This document shows positions 1 to 11,294 of a DNA stretch of 64,000 nt, piece after piece. Position 1 is the first letter of the stretch, and every line of letters starts with the position of its first letter. The stretch is from Agaricus subrufescens. Taxonomy: Eukaryota; Basidiomycota; Agaricomycetes; Agaricales; Agaricaceae. The stretch is taken from the NCBI GenBank assembly GCA_029945375.1, contig CM057057.1:3224001-3288000 (forward strand). The letters run 5' to 3'. The notes under the pieces are model-generated. The model saw only the letters and a list, made by a program, of their open reading frames with translations. It made no database searches and had not been told where the DNA came from. The position numbers and the translations under genes were made by a program.

Positions 1-912
1 TGGTTTCATACTGCAGTAACGAATCAATCATCGAGATTAATGGGTGGTCGATCGCCTTATGACAAGCTCACTCGCCTTAATGTTACGGATGAAAAGTGTT
101 CTGCATGGACGTTCTCGTTGAATACGTTCTTCAATGATTGAGTCGTGTACCTTGTCATCTCTATCCTTACGCGCAGGGCGTCGTGGGCCACGTGAATAAC
201 CACTGCCATCATCATCATAGCCATTTGCTGCGCCGTCTAATTGGAACAAGGACGTAAGAATCCCTTCATGATGGACCACAGAAAATCGGATGAGTCAAGG
301 ACATTATGTCCAACACACGCGGACAGAGGCATTTCACGCTCTCGATAGCGTCTTATCGACCAAGGACGATTTAACTTTGAAACGTAAAATAGCTCTCGAT
401 CCCAGTAGATGTGGATGTGACTTCACCACTTAGCTCTCGCTGGCGCTTAGCTTAAGCTGACGAAGTCCATTCAAAGTCATAGGATGCCACTCCCCGTGTG
501 CCTTAGGGCGCCAACAAGGCGACAAAATGGTCCTCGCTGCCCTTTCCGATGCGGATTCAGTCTCAAGTATTAGCGTACCTTCATATTTCCCATAGGCTTG
601 GTTGTAGCTTGCATATGGAGCATTTTGGTGAAAGGGACGTTGGGGGGCAGGAGCCTGAGAATCATACTCATTGTAGGCTTCCATGTCGTTGACTTGGTCA
701 TATCCTCCATGAATACCCCCATCATAAGGTCCATAATCGGCACCAGGGTTACTCCTACCGCCACCTCTACCACGGCCATAACCGCCTCGACCGCGGTATC
801 CTCCACCACTTCTTTCCTGAAAGCGATGCTGTCTGTCGGGACCAGGTCCTGAGGGAGAGCCACCTCGGCGATGGCCTTCAAAGGAACCTCCATAAGGATG
901 GTGACGGTTCAT
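1..912 (-). CDS. Mei2-like RRM RNA-binding protein, 5' part (runs off the left edge)
   Basis: The start codon is at 910-912. Exon 1 (about 579-912) encodes a low-complexity Gly/Arg/Tyr-rich N terminus with RGRGGYGRGRGGGR repeats, typical of RGG-type RNA-binding regions. Exon 2 (about 76-236) encodes an acidic/basic linker and then RPCRTLFIRNIK, the RNP2 strand that opens an RRM. The next codons at the edge read YET, the continuation expected in Mei2-like RRMs, so the domain carries on beyond base 1. The intron between them (11-75) begins GC rather than GT on the coding strand. The first intron (237-578) is about 342 nt, long for this window. Mei2-type proteins bind RNA in meiosis and differentiation. 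Family assignment rests on RNP2 and the RGG N terminus only, so a different RRM protein is possible. Divergent from the Rab5 gene. Confidence 0.72.
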
Positions 913-1264
913 GTTTTCTCAAAATAGGGACGAATTCTACGGATTTACGAGTTGGGTGTCTTAAAGGCGTGGAGGCGGTGTACAGTGAGGGGACAAAGGC
1001 AGGCACAGCCCTATAGTCAAGTGTGGAGAAATTCGCAGATGTGGAGAGGGCTGGGAGCGCGGGGAGCTCAACTCAGTACTCAGAGAGAACCGGACTTTTG
1101 GGATAGAACAGGTGGCAGTACGCCTGGTAGTGTGAGGGGAAAGAGAAAACTGTCGAGCGATCCCACAGGGCCTCCAACTCCCGGCAACCCCCCGTCACGT
1201 GTCACAATGGTCACTGGTCCCCGTTCGCGTGTCACATCACACCACTCCGTCTTCCACAAACCAC
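913..1264. promoter_or_regulatory. Divergent intergenic region between the Mei2-like and Rab5 genes
   Basis: These 352 bases separate two start codons on opposite strands and should hold both promoters. A palindromic CACGTG E-box-like site lies at 1196-1201, and the 9-base word cgtgtcaca occurs twice, near 1198 and 1230, just ahead of the Rab5 start. No TATA box or RNA gene is visible. The open frames seen here on the plus strand have no recognisable protein features. Confidence 0.4.
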
Positions 1265-2242
1265 ATGTCCAAGCAATTTCAGTTCAAGCTCGTCCTCCTA
1301 GGTCAGTCATTCCGGTTCCTCGGCTCTCCGTACTCATCACCCCTTAGGAGAATCCGCAGTTGGAAAGTCCAGGTAGTCCTTCTCTCTTCCTGCCTTGTGC
1401 GCGCTCACCCCGCCCCAGTCTCGTCCTCCGGTTTGTCAAGGACCAGTTCGATGACTACCGGGAGAGCACAATAGGCGGTCAGTTATATATCAAGCCGAGT
1501 ATCACTTGCCCCTCACAAATTTTTCAGCTGCCTTCCTTACACAAACAGTAACACTCGATGATCAAACAACAGTCAAGTTTGAGATATGGTACCTAACCCA
1601 CTCTATTCAAATCTCCAAACATAGGCTCACTTTTGTCCAGGGATACAGCAGGACAGGAACGATACAAAGTGCGTGCTTATATTGCTCCCGCAGTTCATTA
1701 ACGCTGACTCCTTGCTCGTTAGTCTTTGGTATGTCCCTGTATATCCGCTACATCATTGATGTGATTCAAACATCGCCCAGGCTCCCATGTACTATCGCAA
1801 TGCCAACTGCGCAGTAGTCGTTTACGACATCACTCAGTCATCTTCACTCGAGAAAGCTCGCACCTGGATACGTGAACTCCAACGACAAGCAGATCCAAAC
1901 ATCGTCATCACCCTCTGTGGCAACAAATCTGATCTCGATGCTCGCCGCCAAGTGACTCAGGAAGAGGCTAAGAAATACGCAGAAGAAGAGGGTCTTATGT
2001 GGGCGGAGACAAGCGCAAAGAGTGGGGAAGGAGTGACCGAAGTCTTCACCGCGATTGGTCAGTATAGCGCCCTTTAACAACACCGATCATGTTCTGATTT
2101 CTGAATAGCCAAGAAACTCCCGCTAACAGCCTCCCCTGCTACGAGGAGCGGCGCAGGGACAAGGTCTGGACCCGGTGGAAGAGGTGTTGATCTTGATCGG
2201 CAAACCAATACGCAGGGGCAAGGTGAGGCCTGTAACTGCTAG
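1265..2242 (+). CDS. VPS21: Rab5-family small GTPase (Ypt5/Vps21)
   Basis: An early-endosome Rab GTPase that recruits tethers and controls vesicle fusion. Removing short introns gives an almost canonical Rab5: start MSKQFQFKLVLLG, P-loop GESAVGKSS, switch I with STIGAAF, WDTAGQERYKSLAPMYYRN (G3/switch II), GNKSD (G4) and ETSAKSG (G5). The Rab5 hallmark SLAPMYYRNANCAVVVYD is intact. The last exon reads through an apparent splice donor into GEACNC followed by a stop at 2240-2242. This leaves a CxC C terminus suited to double geranylgeranylation, which is why I chose this end instead of splicing onward. The exons are small, with at least six introns. Convergent with the RasGEF gene downstream. 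Confidence 0.93.
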
Positions 2243-2548
2243 ATGAGGCCGCCCGCATACATGCTGCCCCACAACCAACCCACCTTATGTCGCCGTCCTG
2301 TATACCGCTCAACTGTACCCTATTCTCTACTCGCAGACCGGACTCTGGGATATACATTTCTACGTAATATCTGATCCTGTCGTTTCTAGTGCATTTACGC
2401 TTCAATAACAGCAGTCATGGTTTATAATCGCAATATGACAATACAATTTCTATGCAAACTGAGAAGAGTATATACAATGCGGCTCATCATAAGTATTATA
2501 GTCATCAATGGTCATCAATGGTCGTCATATGTTGTCAATTCCAGACAG
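2243..2548. other. Convergent 3' intergenic region
   Basis: About 306 bases lie between the Rab5 stop and the RasGEF stop, which face each other. The stretch should carry both 3' untranslated regions. I see no gene here, only a short direct repeat near 2501 noted separately. Confidence 0.6.
2501..2527. repeat. Short tandem direct repeat (10-bp unit)
   Basis: The 10-base unit gtcatcaatg occurs twice back to back at 2501-2510 and 2511-2520, followed by a partial third copy gtcgtca. It lies just beyond the stop codon of the RasGEF gene and is probably a minor slippage product in the 3' UTR. Confidence 0.6.
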
Positions 2549-4900
2549 TTAAAATCCCGCCTTCTCAAGACCTTTCCGGATATCAGCATGCGCAAACTCC
2601 GACTGCTGAACGTCCTCGCTCTTCTTCCAAAACCACCTAGAATCAGGTAAAGGCTCCTGCAACTCCTTCCTGATGAAAACCGCTACATCATCCAACGCGA
2701 AAGCATATGGCTCCTTCTGGTGACGAAGCATGGTAGTTGACACATCATAGAAGCGCTTCCGCTTATAGAAGCTGACTGCGCCTTCCTTATCGATGTACTG
2801 GTCTTGAATATGGGCCAGTTCCGTCAGGTACATACTGACGAATGGCAAACAGGGTCCATCCACGTTATTAAGGTTTCGGTAGGTTGCAAATCCGCCAGCT
2901 GGATCGTTGTACCGTGCGAGCGAATCCAACGTGGATTTTCGGCTGACATGCGCCCACGTCAAAGGTAGCCTCGTGACGATGGTGCTTGTAAGCGCAGTGA
3001 CAAGCGCACTCATGGCGAAGATATTATTCAACGCACGGCATTTCTATAGTCCAGTCAGTTAATCATCTTGGGTGTGAAAAAGGCACAACTGACCTCGGCT
3101 ACCTTGATCCAATAATCGATTGTCTCCGCACGTTTTCTCATAAAGTCAATTGTTAGAATGTTCTTCTGGACCCAACCAACCAGTTTATCGTGGTAGGCGC
3201 AGAATTCGCGAAGATTGGCGGCGTAATTATTTTTGCCAGATGAAACATATAGGATGCACTCGTATGGCAATATCTTCTTGTAAGACTCGTAGAGCATCAT
3301 TGTCACCTGCTCCGCGAGGTCACTCGTTTCTATTTTGAGTAGCTCGCCTTTCTGAGGTTTGGAAACTTTTTTCTTTTTGCCTGTACTGCTTGAAGGAGAT
3401 ACTGTGACGGGGCTAACGCTAGCAAAGGTCTAATGGATATCAGCGTCGCAGCTCACATGAGGACGAGTAAAGGGCCTCACAAGGTCATTGATCTGCTCTT
3501 GAACCAATTTCGATGTCCTGGAGTTGGGCCCAGAGGTGATTGATTGCAGGAACTCCGTTAGACGCCTAGCGATGTGGGGTTCTTCCAACAAATGATGGGA
3601 CATCAGCCAATCACTAAAAATTTCCAGCACTTTACGCTGTGTCCTTCCCTTGACGCGCTCCAGCCAATCTTCAAGCTCAGAAACATTCAGGTCATCGGGC
3701 ACCGGAAGGTTATAGTACTCTATGAGAGCCTCGAATAACGCATCGGCCGTCATGAATGAACGAAACGACATCAGAAAAACGTCCTGATATTGCTTGTTCT
3801 CTATATTTGTTGCTATCAACGTTTCCATCAGCAACGTCTCAAAAAAGGGTTTGATCACTTACCCATGAGCCTTTCCACCAAGGCTCGGATAGGCCCATGG
3901 CGAACCTGACCGTCGGCGTCTACGTCTAGCTGGTCGGCATAACGAGGCCGCAAGTAGCGGGGCATGGATGCTTGGAGGACGAGCACGGGTTGCGAGAAGT
4001 CCTCAGTGGGTTGGGGACCTCGAGCTTTTTCCGCTAACCAAGGTCGTTTGGAAGACAGATCGAAGAAACTGGCCTGAAGTTCAGGACTGGTGTGACTGCG
4101 ATTAACGACATCAGACTTCTTGCGCCGCATACTCGGGCTCTTGATGAAACGGGCAGATTCCTTTGGCGGACTGCCGTCTTTCTCACTGGGAGGAGATGAC
4201 CTGTAGGTACCGGTGGCGTGGCGGTTGGAGGGCTGGGGTATAGGAGTTGGGGACGAAGGCATGATGTAGCGTTGTGGTCGAGCTACATCTAGGGAACTGC
4301 TGATACCGGCGAGGACCTGCGCCTGACGCCTTTCCTGGTTGTCCCGCCCCTGCAGTTTGATCGGCCGGGGCGGTGGCTATAAACGGATTGAATAGGTCTG
4401 ATACAGCAGGACGAAATTGATGAGCCGACCTTGGGATACTTGGACGGCTCGAGGTCTGATTCGAATACATATTCATTGCGGGAGATGGGAGCCAAGTAGA
4501 GCTGCTCAGCGCTGTACTCGTAGATGCGTAGCTCTTCGCGCACGTTGATCAGTCTGTCGGCCATTTCTTCTGACAGAGGCTTGACAAAGGCCTGGGGTAT
4601 CCAGCCTATGACATCGCCGCCCTTGCGCATTGCAGCCCACCAGCCAGTTTCCTCCCGCTTGACAATGGACAGAATCTCGTTCTTGCGGAAGGAGAGCTGG
4701 TCTCTGTCCGCAGCCTGGAAGTCGTATATGCAGAGGACAGAGAAATCCTCCTGGTCGGAGGCGCTGCTGGAGGGGGTCGTGCGACTGGTCCCGTTGCTGA
4801 GGAGCGCAGAGCCGGGGGACGGCGAGGTGGAGTCCGGGGAGATGACGAGCTTGGAGTCATAGGGCGACGGGTCGATGCGGATGTGAAGGGAGTGCCGCAT
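2549..4900 (-). CDS. SH3-domain Ras guanine nucleotide exchange factor (Cdc25 type)
   Basis: Activates Ras by GDP/GTP exchange, upstream of cAMP/MAPK signalling. The N-terminal exon carries an SH3 domain (VLCIYDFQAADRDQLSF ... GWWAAM ... GWIPQAFV). A Ser/Pro-rich linker follows, then a RasGEF_N domain (GPIRALVERLM joined across a 51-nt intron to ATNIENKQYQDVFLMSFRSF), and finally the catalytic Cdc25 domain (GWVQKNIL, KCRALNNIFAMSALVTAL, GPCLPFVSMYLTEL). The order SH3-GEFN-GEF matches yeast Cdc25. The ATG at 4898-4900 (MRHSLHIRID) is the first in-frame ATG. However, the frame stays open with coding-like Ser/Pro-rich sequence up to a stop at 5102-5104, so an upstream exon or an earlier start is possible. 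Divergent from IST1. Confidence 0.88.
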
Positions 4901-5127
4901 GGTGTGCACCGGCGCGGGGGAGGAAGAACAAGGGGGAGGGAGATTGGCAGCTGAGGCTGGCAGGGTGACAGAGCTGGAAGGATCCGGCGTGCCGTGGCAA
5001 CCCTTGGCGGAGAGAGGTCGAGCCGGTGTAGTGCCGCCAACATTCGCAGCTGGCTTCTGATCATCGTTGGCGAAGCTGTGGGCGTGACTGATCCCAATAA
5101 ATCAGCTCCGCTGTCACGCCCGTCACC
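4901..5127. promoter_or_regulatory. Divergent promoter between RasGEF and IST1
   Basis: About 227 bases separate the assigned RasGEF ATG from the IST1 ATG on the other strand. Most of it (4901-5101) is still open in the RasGEF frame, so the true promoter may be much shorter. No TATA box is visible. Confidence 0.4.
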
Positions 5128-6239
5128 ATGATTCCCTGGAACGCCCCCAAGGCCAAGGTGCGTCGCCCGGCCCCCCCAGGCCCCGCTCACGCCTCTCCAG
5201 GTCCAGCTCCGGTACGCCCGCCCTCCCCCGCCCCGCCCGCGCCCACCCACCCCCCGACAGCCTCTCCGTGCAGCGCCTGCGCACCCTCCAGCAGAAGAAG
5301 GAGGCCCAGGCCAAGGCGTCCCGCCGCGACATCGCCAACCTCCTCGAGCGAGGCAAGGTCGAGACCGCCCGCATCAAGGTCGAGAGTCGTGAGCTGCTGC
5401 CGTCGCCCCGTTCCCTCCGTTTTCCTTATCTCCGGGTCCAGTGATCAATGATGACATCCATGTCGAACTGTTAGAACTCCTCGAGCTGTATTGCGAACTG
5501 CTGCTGGCGAGATTCGGCCTCCTGGACCAAAAGTACGGCACCCTTCAATCTACCTCTTTCACTCACAGACTCCTCCGCTCAGTAACCGCGCCCCGGATCC
5601 AGGTAAGCCATCGACTAGCGCCCGTTCACACCAGGATTCACCTGCTATTCAAAGCTGTTCATGAAGGTGTTTGCAGCATCATTCATGCTGCTCCACGGAC
5701 AGAACTCAAAGGTAGCTATCTCCTGCCATCGGCGCCCGTCATCTTATCATCGCCTGTAGAGCTTCATGTCCTCAGGGACATCCTGATGCACAAGTATGGT
5801 CGCGAGTTCTCCCTTGGTGTGATGGAAAACCGCGATAACTGCGTTACCGACCGTGTACGCACACTCCCTTACCTTTGCCAGGCACCCATTCAATCCTTTT
5901 GAATTCCAGGTGATGCGCAAACTCGTCGTTGATGCTCCTTCCGCAGAGCTGGTAGATGCCTACCTTCGTGAAATTGCCAAAGGTTATGGTCTTCCTTGGG
6001 GCTCGGACACTACAGAGGACGCGGCATCAGGATCCGACAAGGTTTTTATTGCCCCTTTTCCAGTATTCTCGCTAATATTTCACCTGTAGGTCCAGGAACC
6101 AACGGCGAGCGGCGCAGATGAGCAGTTGAATACGACAACCGAGGACACTTTACCCTCGCCTCCAGTGTACAAAAAGGTTGAGGAGGAGAATGACTTCGAT
6201 GCTCTTACAAAGAGATTCGCGGCGTTAAAAAAACGATAG
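5128..6239 (+). CDS. IST1: IST1-like regulator of Vps4/ESCRT-III
   Basis: ESCRT-III-related protein that binds Did2/CHMP1 and tunes the Vps4 ATPase in multivesicular body formation and membrane abscission. Start MIPWNAPKAK; two very short exons then give VQLRLSVQRLRTLQQKKEAQ, the first helix of the IST1 domain. Further domain parts are ETARIKVE, ELLELYCELLLARFGLL, a segment with SIIHAAPRTELKEL, and DRVMRKLVVDAPSAELVDAYLREIAKGY. These match IST1 in order and spacing. The C-terminal tail is acidic and low complexity and ends NDFDALTKRFAALKKR, which resembles a MIT-interacting motif (inference). At least six introns. The first introns are unusually C-rich. Its ATG lies close to that of the divergent RasGEF gene. 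Confidence 0.92.
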
Positions 6240-6377
6240 TGAAACAGTGTAACCGGAATTTCAGTTGTAATTTATGTACCCTCAGTGCTGTTGTGCACAG
6301 TATTTGGTGTGATTATCTGGTGGCTGTGCCAACGCACTTGATCTTTGTGGACGACCGCATCTGATACTTTACGTTCA

Positions 6378-9300
6378 ATGAACAGTGCAGAACAAGCCAA
6401 TCTCATTTTGCATGCCGTGAATCCTCGGAAAGAAAATGCTGCAAATTTTTTGAATGATCTTGGTTTAGCTGGGCCACCATCGCGGGAGCAAATCAACCAG
6501 GATATAGAATCAAAGCTTCTCCTGCCACCGACTGAGTTTCCGAAACAGCTCCTCTCTACTTATCAAGTGTGAGGTAGCGTCCACTAGACTTCATGTGGAG
6601 AACTGATTCTATCCATACCCAGTACCTGGGAACGCGATCTTTCCGTGCCGGACCTATTAACTTTGGACACGGCTCCTACGCCTACATCTATATCTTTCGT
6701 ACGTGCAGGACTAGATGGGCGAATCGTAGGGCACCGCGAGGTAGGCCAAGGATCACATAGTTCACATTTACAGATCATATATCTTTTTCTAGGTACCAAA
6801 CAAACGAACCACGACAGGACTCACATCAACTTCACTTAACCGAGCACCAGCCCCCACTAAAAATTTTGTTCGCGGAAAATCTGGACATGTGCCTTTCTTA
6901 CCTGGTGGACTTGATGATATCATTATCTCAGGGGAGTCGACGATAGACAACAAACAGCTCCGAAAAGTGGCCCCTGGTCTCAGCAGAGGTCTTCGTTTAC
7001 CTGGAGATGAAGATGAAGATGTCCTGGACCTTGACTTGGCTGAATCTGTTGGTGAAGAAAAAGAGCCCGGTAGTCCTGTAAGTTTGTCTAATGACGCCCG
7101 TAGCGGCGGTGCTCTAATCCGATTGCCAGGGAGAAAGTGTAGCGCTGGATGACAGTGCAGCGCCAATCGACCAGCAGAATGAGATTGATGCACTACTTCC
7201 GACTTCAGTCAGTCTACCTCCATCTAACGCTGTCTTATAATCTGATGTCGTCTGTCAATAGAGGGCACATCTAAAACTCATCAAAACACCTCAGCGGCGA
7301 ACGCGCAAGATTGACGTCCAGAAACGAGATTGGGCTCACGTTATCAATGTTGCTCAACCACTTTCAAACTTCCACGAGCTTGTTCCGACAATGGCGCATG
7401 AGGTACGTGCCTTTGTCTGTTGATGCATACCAAGAGAAAGTCTCAGCCCTGGATCAGTATCCTTTCGAATTAGACACTTTTCAGAAACAGGCTGTCTACC
7501 ATCTTGAGCTTGGTGACTCTGTCTTCGTTGCAGCACATACTTCGGCAGGAAAGACTGTTGTTGCAGAGTATGCGATCGCCCTAGCAGAGAAACATATGAC
7601 CCGGTTTGTTCAATCACCACTTGACGTACTCCCCTATTGATCGCACTTCAGTGCTATCTATACCTCACCTATTAAAGCGCTGTCAAACCAGAAATTCAGG
7701 GACTTCAAACAAACTTTCTCTTCTTCTTCAGTGGGAATTCTCACCGGTGATGTTCAGATCAACCCGGAGGCAACTTGTTTGGTTATGACAACGGAGATAT
7801 TGAGAAGCATGCTTTACAAAGGTGCAGACTTGATTCGAGACGTCGAGTTTGTCATTTTTGACGAGGTACATTATGTCAATGATGCTGAGGTACTATATTC
7901 CACTTGATTTACCTTGACATCATTATTAATGTACTTCTTTTTCAGCGGGGTGTTGTTTGGGAAGAGGTGATTATCATGCTTCCAGATCACGTCAACATCA
8001 TTCTCTTGTCTGCTACTGTGCCCAACACTAAAGAATTCGCCGACTGGGTCGGGTGAGTACGCTTCTTTTGATTGACGTTATACCGATCTGTTAATCAGGA
8101 CTTGTTAGTCGCACGAAGAAAAAAGATATTTACGTGATTTCTACGCCTCAACGACCTGTACCATTGGAACATTATTTGTACGCTGGGAGAGACAAGCATA
8201 AGATTGTCGACGCGAAGAGGAACTTCCTTGCTCCGGGGTAATCGACTATACATCACAGCCTAGTCGTCCTTTTGACAATTGCGATTACAGTTACAATGCT
8301 GCTCGAGAAGCTCTTCGGCGTAAACAGGACAAAGAACGCGAAGCAGCTGGTCTACCGCCCGTTCAGGCTACGAGAGGTCGTGGTACGCCACCACGGGGTG
8401 GTGCTGGTAGCTCCCGAGGGTCTGCACCGGCTAACCGAGCCAGAGGTGGTCGTGGAGGTGGCCCTCAACGCACAATACATTGGGACAAAAACGTATACGT
8501 TCATCTTTTGAACCATTTGAAGAAAGAAAACCTTCTTCCAGCTGTCATTTTTACGTTTTCGAAGAAACGGTGTGAAGAAAATGCTAGGACGTTGACGAAT
8601 GCCGATTTGTGTACGGCGGTTGAGAAAAGTGAAGTTCACGTTGCTATAGAGAAAGCACTTTCTCGACTGAAAGGTGTGGCTGACTATATGCCCGCGTTTC
8701 GCAGTGATTGACAGTGATTGAAAAGGTTCCGATAAGAAATTACCGCAAATTGCTCGCATGCGGGATCTTTTGAGTCGTGGAATTGGAATTCATCACGGTG
8801 GCCTTTTACCAATTATGAAAGAGGTTGTAGAGATCTTATTCGCGCGAGGATTGGTCAAGGTGCTTTTTGCTACTGAAACATTTGCTATGGTGAATTTTTC
8901 TTCCCTCTCGTTGTGATGATTATTGATAGAGTTAACTCAGGGAGTAAATATGCCTGCAAAATGTGTTGTTTTCTCGAATATACGGAAGCATGATGGCCGC
9001 AATTTCCGTGATATTCTTCCTGGTGAATACACCCAGATGGCAGGACGAGCTGGGAGGCGAGGTCTAGATACTACGGGAACAGTGATTATTCTCGTTGGCG
9101 AATCCTTGCCTGAGGTATGTTCGTACTAGTCATTTGGGAATGAGATTTTGAAGGACCAGCATTAGCAAAATGCCCTCCACACTATGATGTTGGGTACCCC
9201 AGGAAAGTTGACGTCCCAGTTCCGGCTGACGTACAACATGATTTTGAACCTGCTGCGCGTTGAAGCCTTGCGAGTGGAAGAAATGATAAAGCGGAGTTTC

Positions 9301-11146
9301 TCAGAAAATAGCTCGCAACGGTTATTGCCTATGAATCAGAAGAAAGTTATCGAGGTTAGCGATTGATACTTCCTTGGGATTATGTCATTATACCAAGCAC
9401 TAACACTTTCCCTAGAACGAGAAGAGGCTTTTGACACTGCAGAAGTTGACTTGCGAGCTCTGTATTCCCGACATCGGTGCTTACTATGACGACGTCAACG
9501 AGGTAGTTGAATTGAACCAGAAACTGATCAATATGGCTGTTCGTCATCCACACGGCTCAAAGCTCTTATCTTCTGGCAGAGTGATCATACTCCGTGATAA
9601 TGTAGGCTGATCACTATTTTTACTGAATAGAACCAGGCTGACATCCCGTCAGCACTTTCATCCGGGTAACGTCGGCATTCTCCTGAAGGCAGCTCCATTG
9701 CAAACATTGGATTCTGGACGCATAGATCAAGTTAAATGTTATTTTGTTTTGGCACTTGTGCACCCCGATGTCAAGAGCGGTGATCGCGGTAAGAATATCT
9801 TTGTGTCAGATAACTCCGTATTTCTCTAACCAGTTGATATGTTAGATATTGATTCTCAAGCAGTCATGCCTATGTGGCCGTTACAAGCCGAATCGTTACT
9901 TGTTGATGATGGAGTGTATGAACTACGTATTGTCCCAACCACAAGCATCAGCCTCGTATCTGACCGTGTCGTCAAGGCAAGTCTGATCTCAGTCGTTCCT
10001 TCTTTGTATGATCTAAGTACAGATTACTAGGTCGATGTAAATGGTATTGTAGAACGCCATCTGATCTCTAAAATGAAGGAAGGCATCACGGAGTTATCTA
10101 CCACTTTACAAAAATGGCTGGCTAATGATGAACCTATAACGGAAGCGGACTGGAGCAAGATACGTTCGCTCGAATTTCAGGAGGCCCTGCAGCGGAGGAA
10201 TGTGATCAGAAAACGAAGTATGGATAGGACCTGTCAACGTTGTCCTGATTTCTCTTCTCATGTAGGTCGAGGTTTTACTTTGCAAAACGAGGCTAACCTG
10301 TGCCTATGCATTTAGTACGCTGTGATTCATGGAGAAAAGGTCTTGCGTGCCAACATCGCCGACCTCAAACTAGCTATTTCCGAACAGAACCTCGAGCTGA
10401 TCCCTGATTACGAGCAACGCATTGAAGTTTTGAAAGACCTCAAGTTCATTGATGAAAACTCCACCGTGCTTCTCAAAGGACGGGTGGCATGTGAGGTGGG
10501 TATTGAAGTTGTCACATTATTCTCATTTCTCATGTCATCACATCTCCAGATCAACTCGGCGAATGAATTGGTGCTCACTGAATTGATACTCGAGAATACA
10601 TTGGCAAACTACGAACCGGAAGAGGTTGTCGCTTTATTATCATGTTTCATATTTCAGGAAAAGACCGAGGTGGAACCATCAATTCCTCCTAGGCTCCAAG
10701 AGGGCCGAGACGCTATATTGGCAATTAATGACCGCGTAGGCAGGGTTCAGGACAGGCACAAGGTCGCATCTGAGGAATTCCGCTCTACGCTTAAGTTTGG
10801 TCTGACTGAGGTCGTTTATGAATGGGCTCAAGGGATGGTAGGGCAGTAATTTCTGGAATCTTGACATCAATTTACTCAATTTATCAAAAAAAGCCCTTCG
10901 AACAAATCACAGCGTTAACCGATGTTCCGGAAGGAACAATAGTGCGCTGCATAACTCGGTTGGATGAAACATGTCGCGAGGTCAGGGATGCTGCTCGTGT
11001 CATTGGAGACGCTCGTCTGTTCAAGAAAATGGAAGAAGCACAACTTAAAATTAAACGTGACAGTAAGTTGAAATAGTCAAAAAGTACGATGTTTTTCTTG
11101 TCTGACGGTGTCAAAAGTTGTCTTTGCCGCCAGTTTGTATTTTTAG
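6378..11146 (+). CDS. SKI2: SKI2-like DExH RNA helicase of the Ski complex
   Basis: RNA helicase that feeds mRNA to the cytoplasmic exosome with Ski3 and Ski8. The N-terminal region contains the Ski2-type entry (FLNDLGL, FPKQLLS). The helicase core has [12 protein letters not shown] (Q-region), [17 protein letters not shown] (motif I), [12 protein letters not shown] (Ia), FDEVHYVND (DEVH box), LLSATVPN (III), [27 protein letters not shown] and [10 protein letters not shown] (VI). An RGG-rich insert (near 8360-8480) lies between the two RecA lobes. Arch and C-terminal helical-bundle segments follow. The end is defined by splicing KRD to IVFAASLYF and a stop at 11144-11146, the conserved Ski2/Mtr4 terminus; reading through the donor would give a false KLK end. 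Around 15 introns. The intergenic spacer from IST1 is only 138 bp. Confidence 0.93.
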
Positions 11147-11294
11147 ATCATCGATATACCACGTGACTTTTTTTTTCGGCGCGTCCGCGGAGTTTGTGTG
11201 TGTTTTGTCTTGACATCATAAGTATGATAAATACCGCTCTTCAGACAAGAAATTGCGACTTCGTTCTACTCTTCTCTTTCGCTTTTCTCTCTCT

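Noticed and set aside
11033..11076. Ending SKI2 at the in-frame stop after KLK
   Set aside because: That stop lies within an intron; splicing restores the conserved VFAASLY terminus at 11144.
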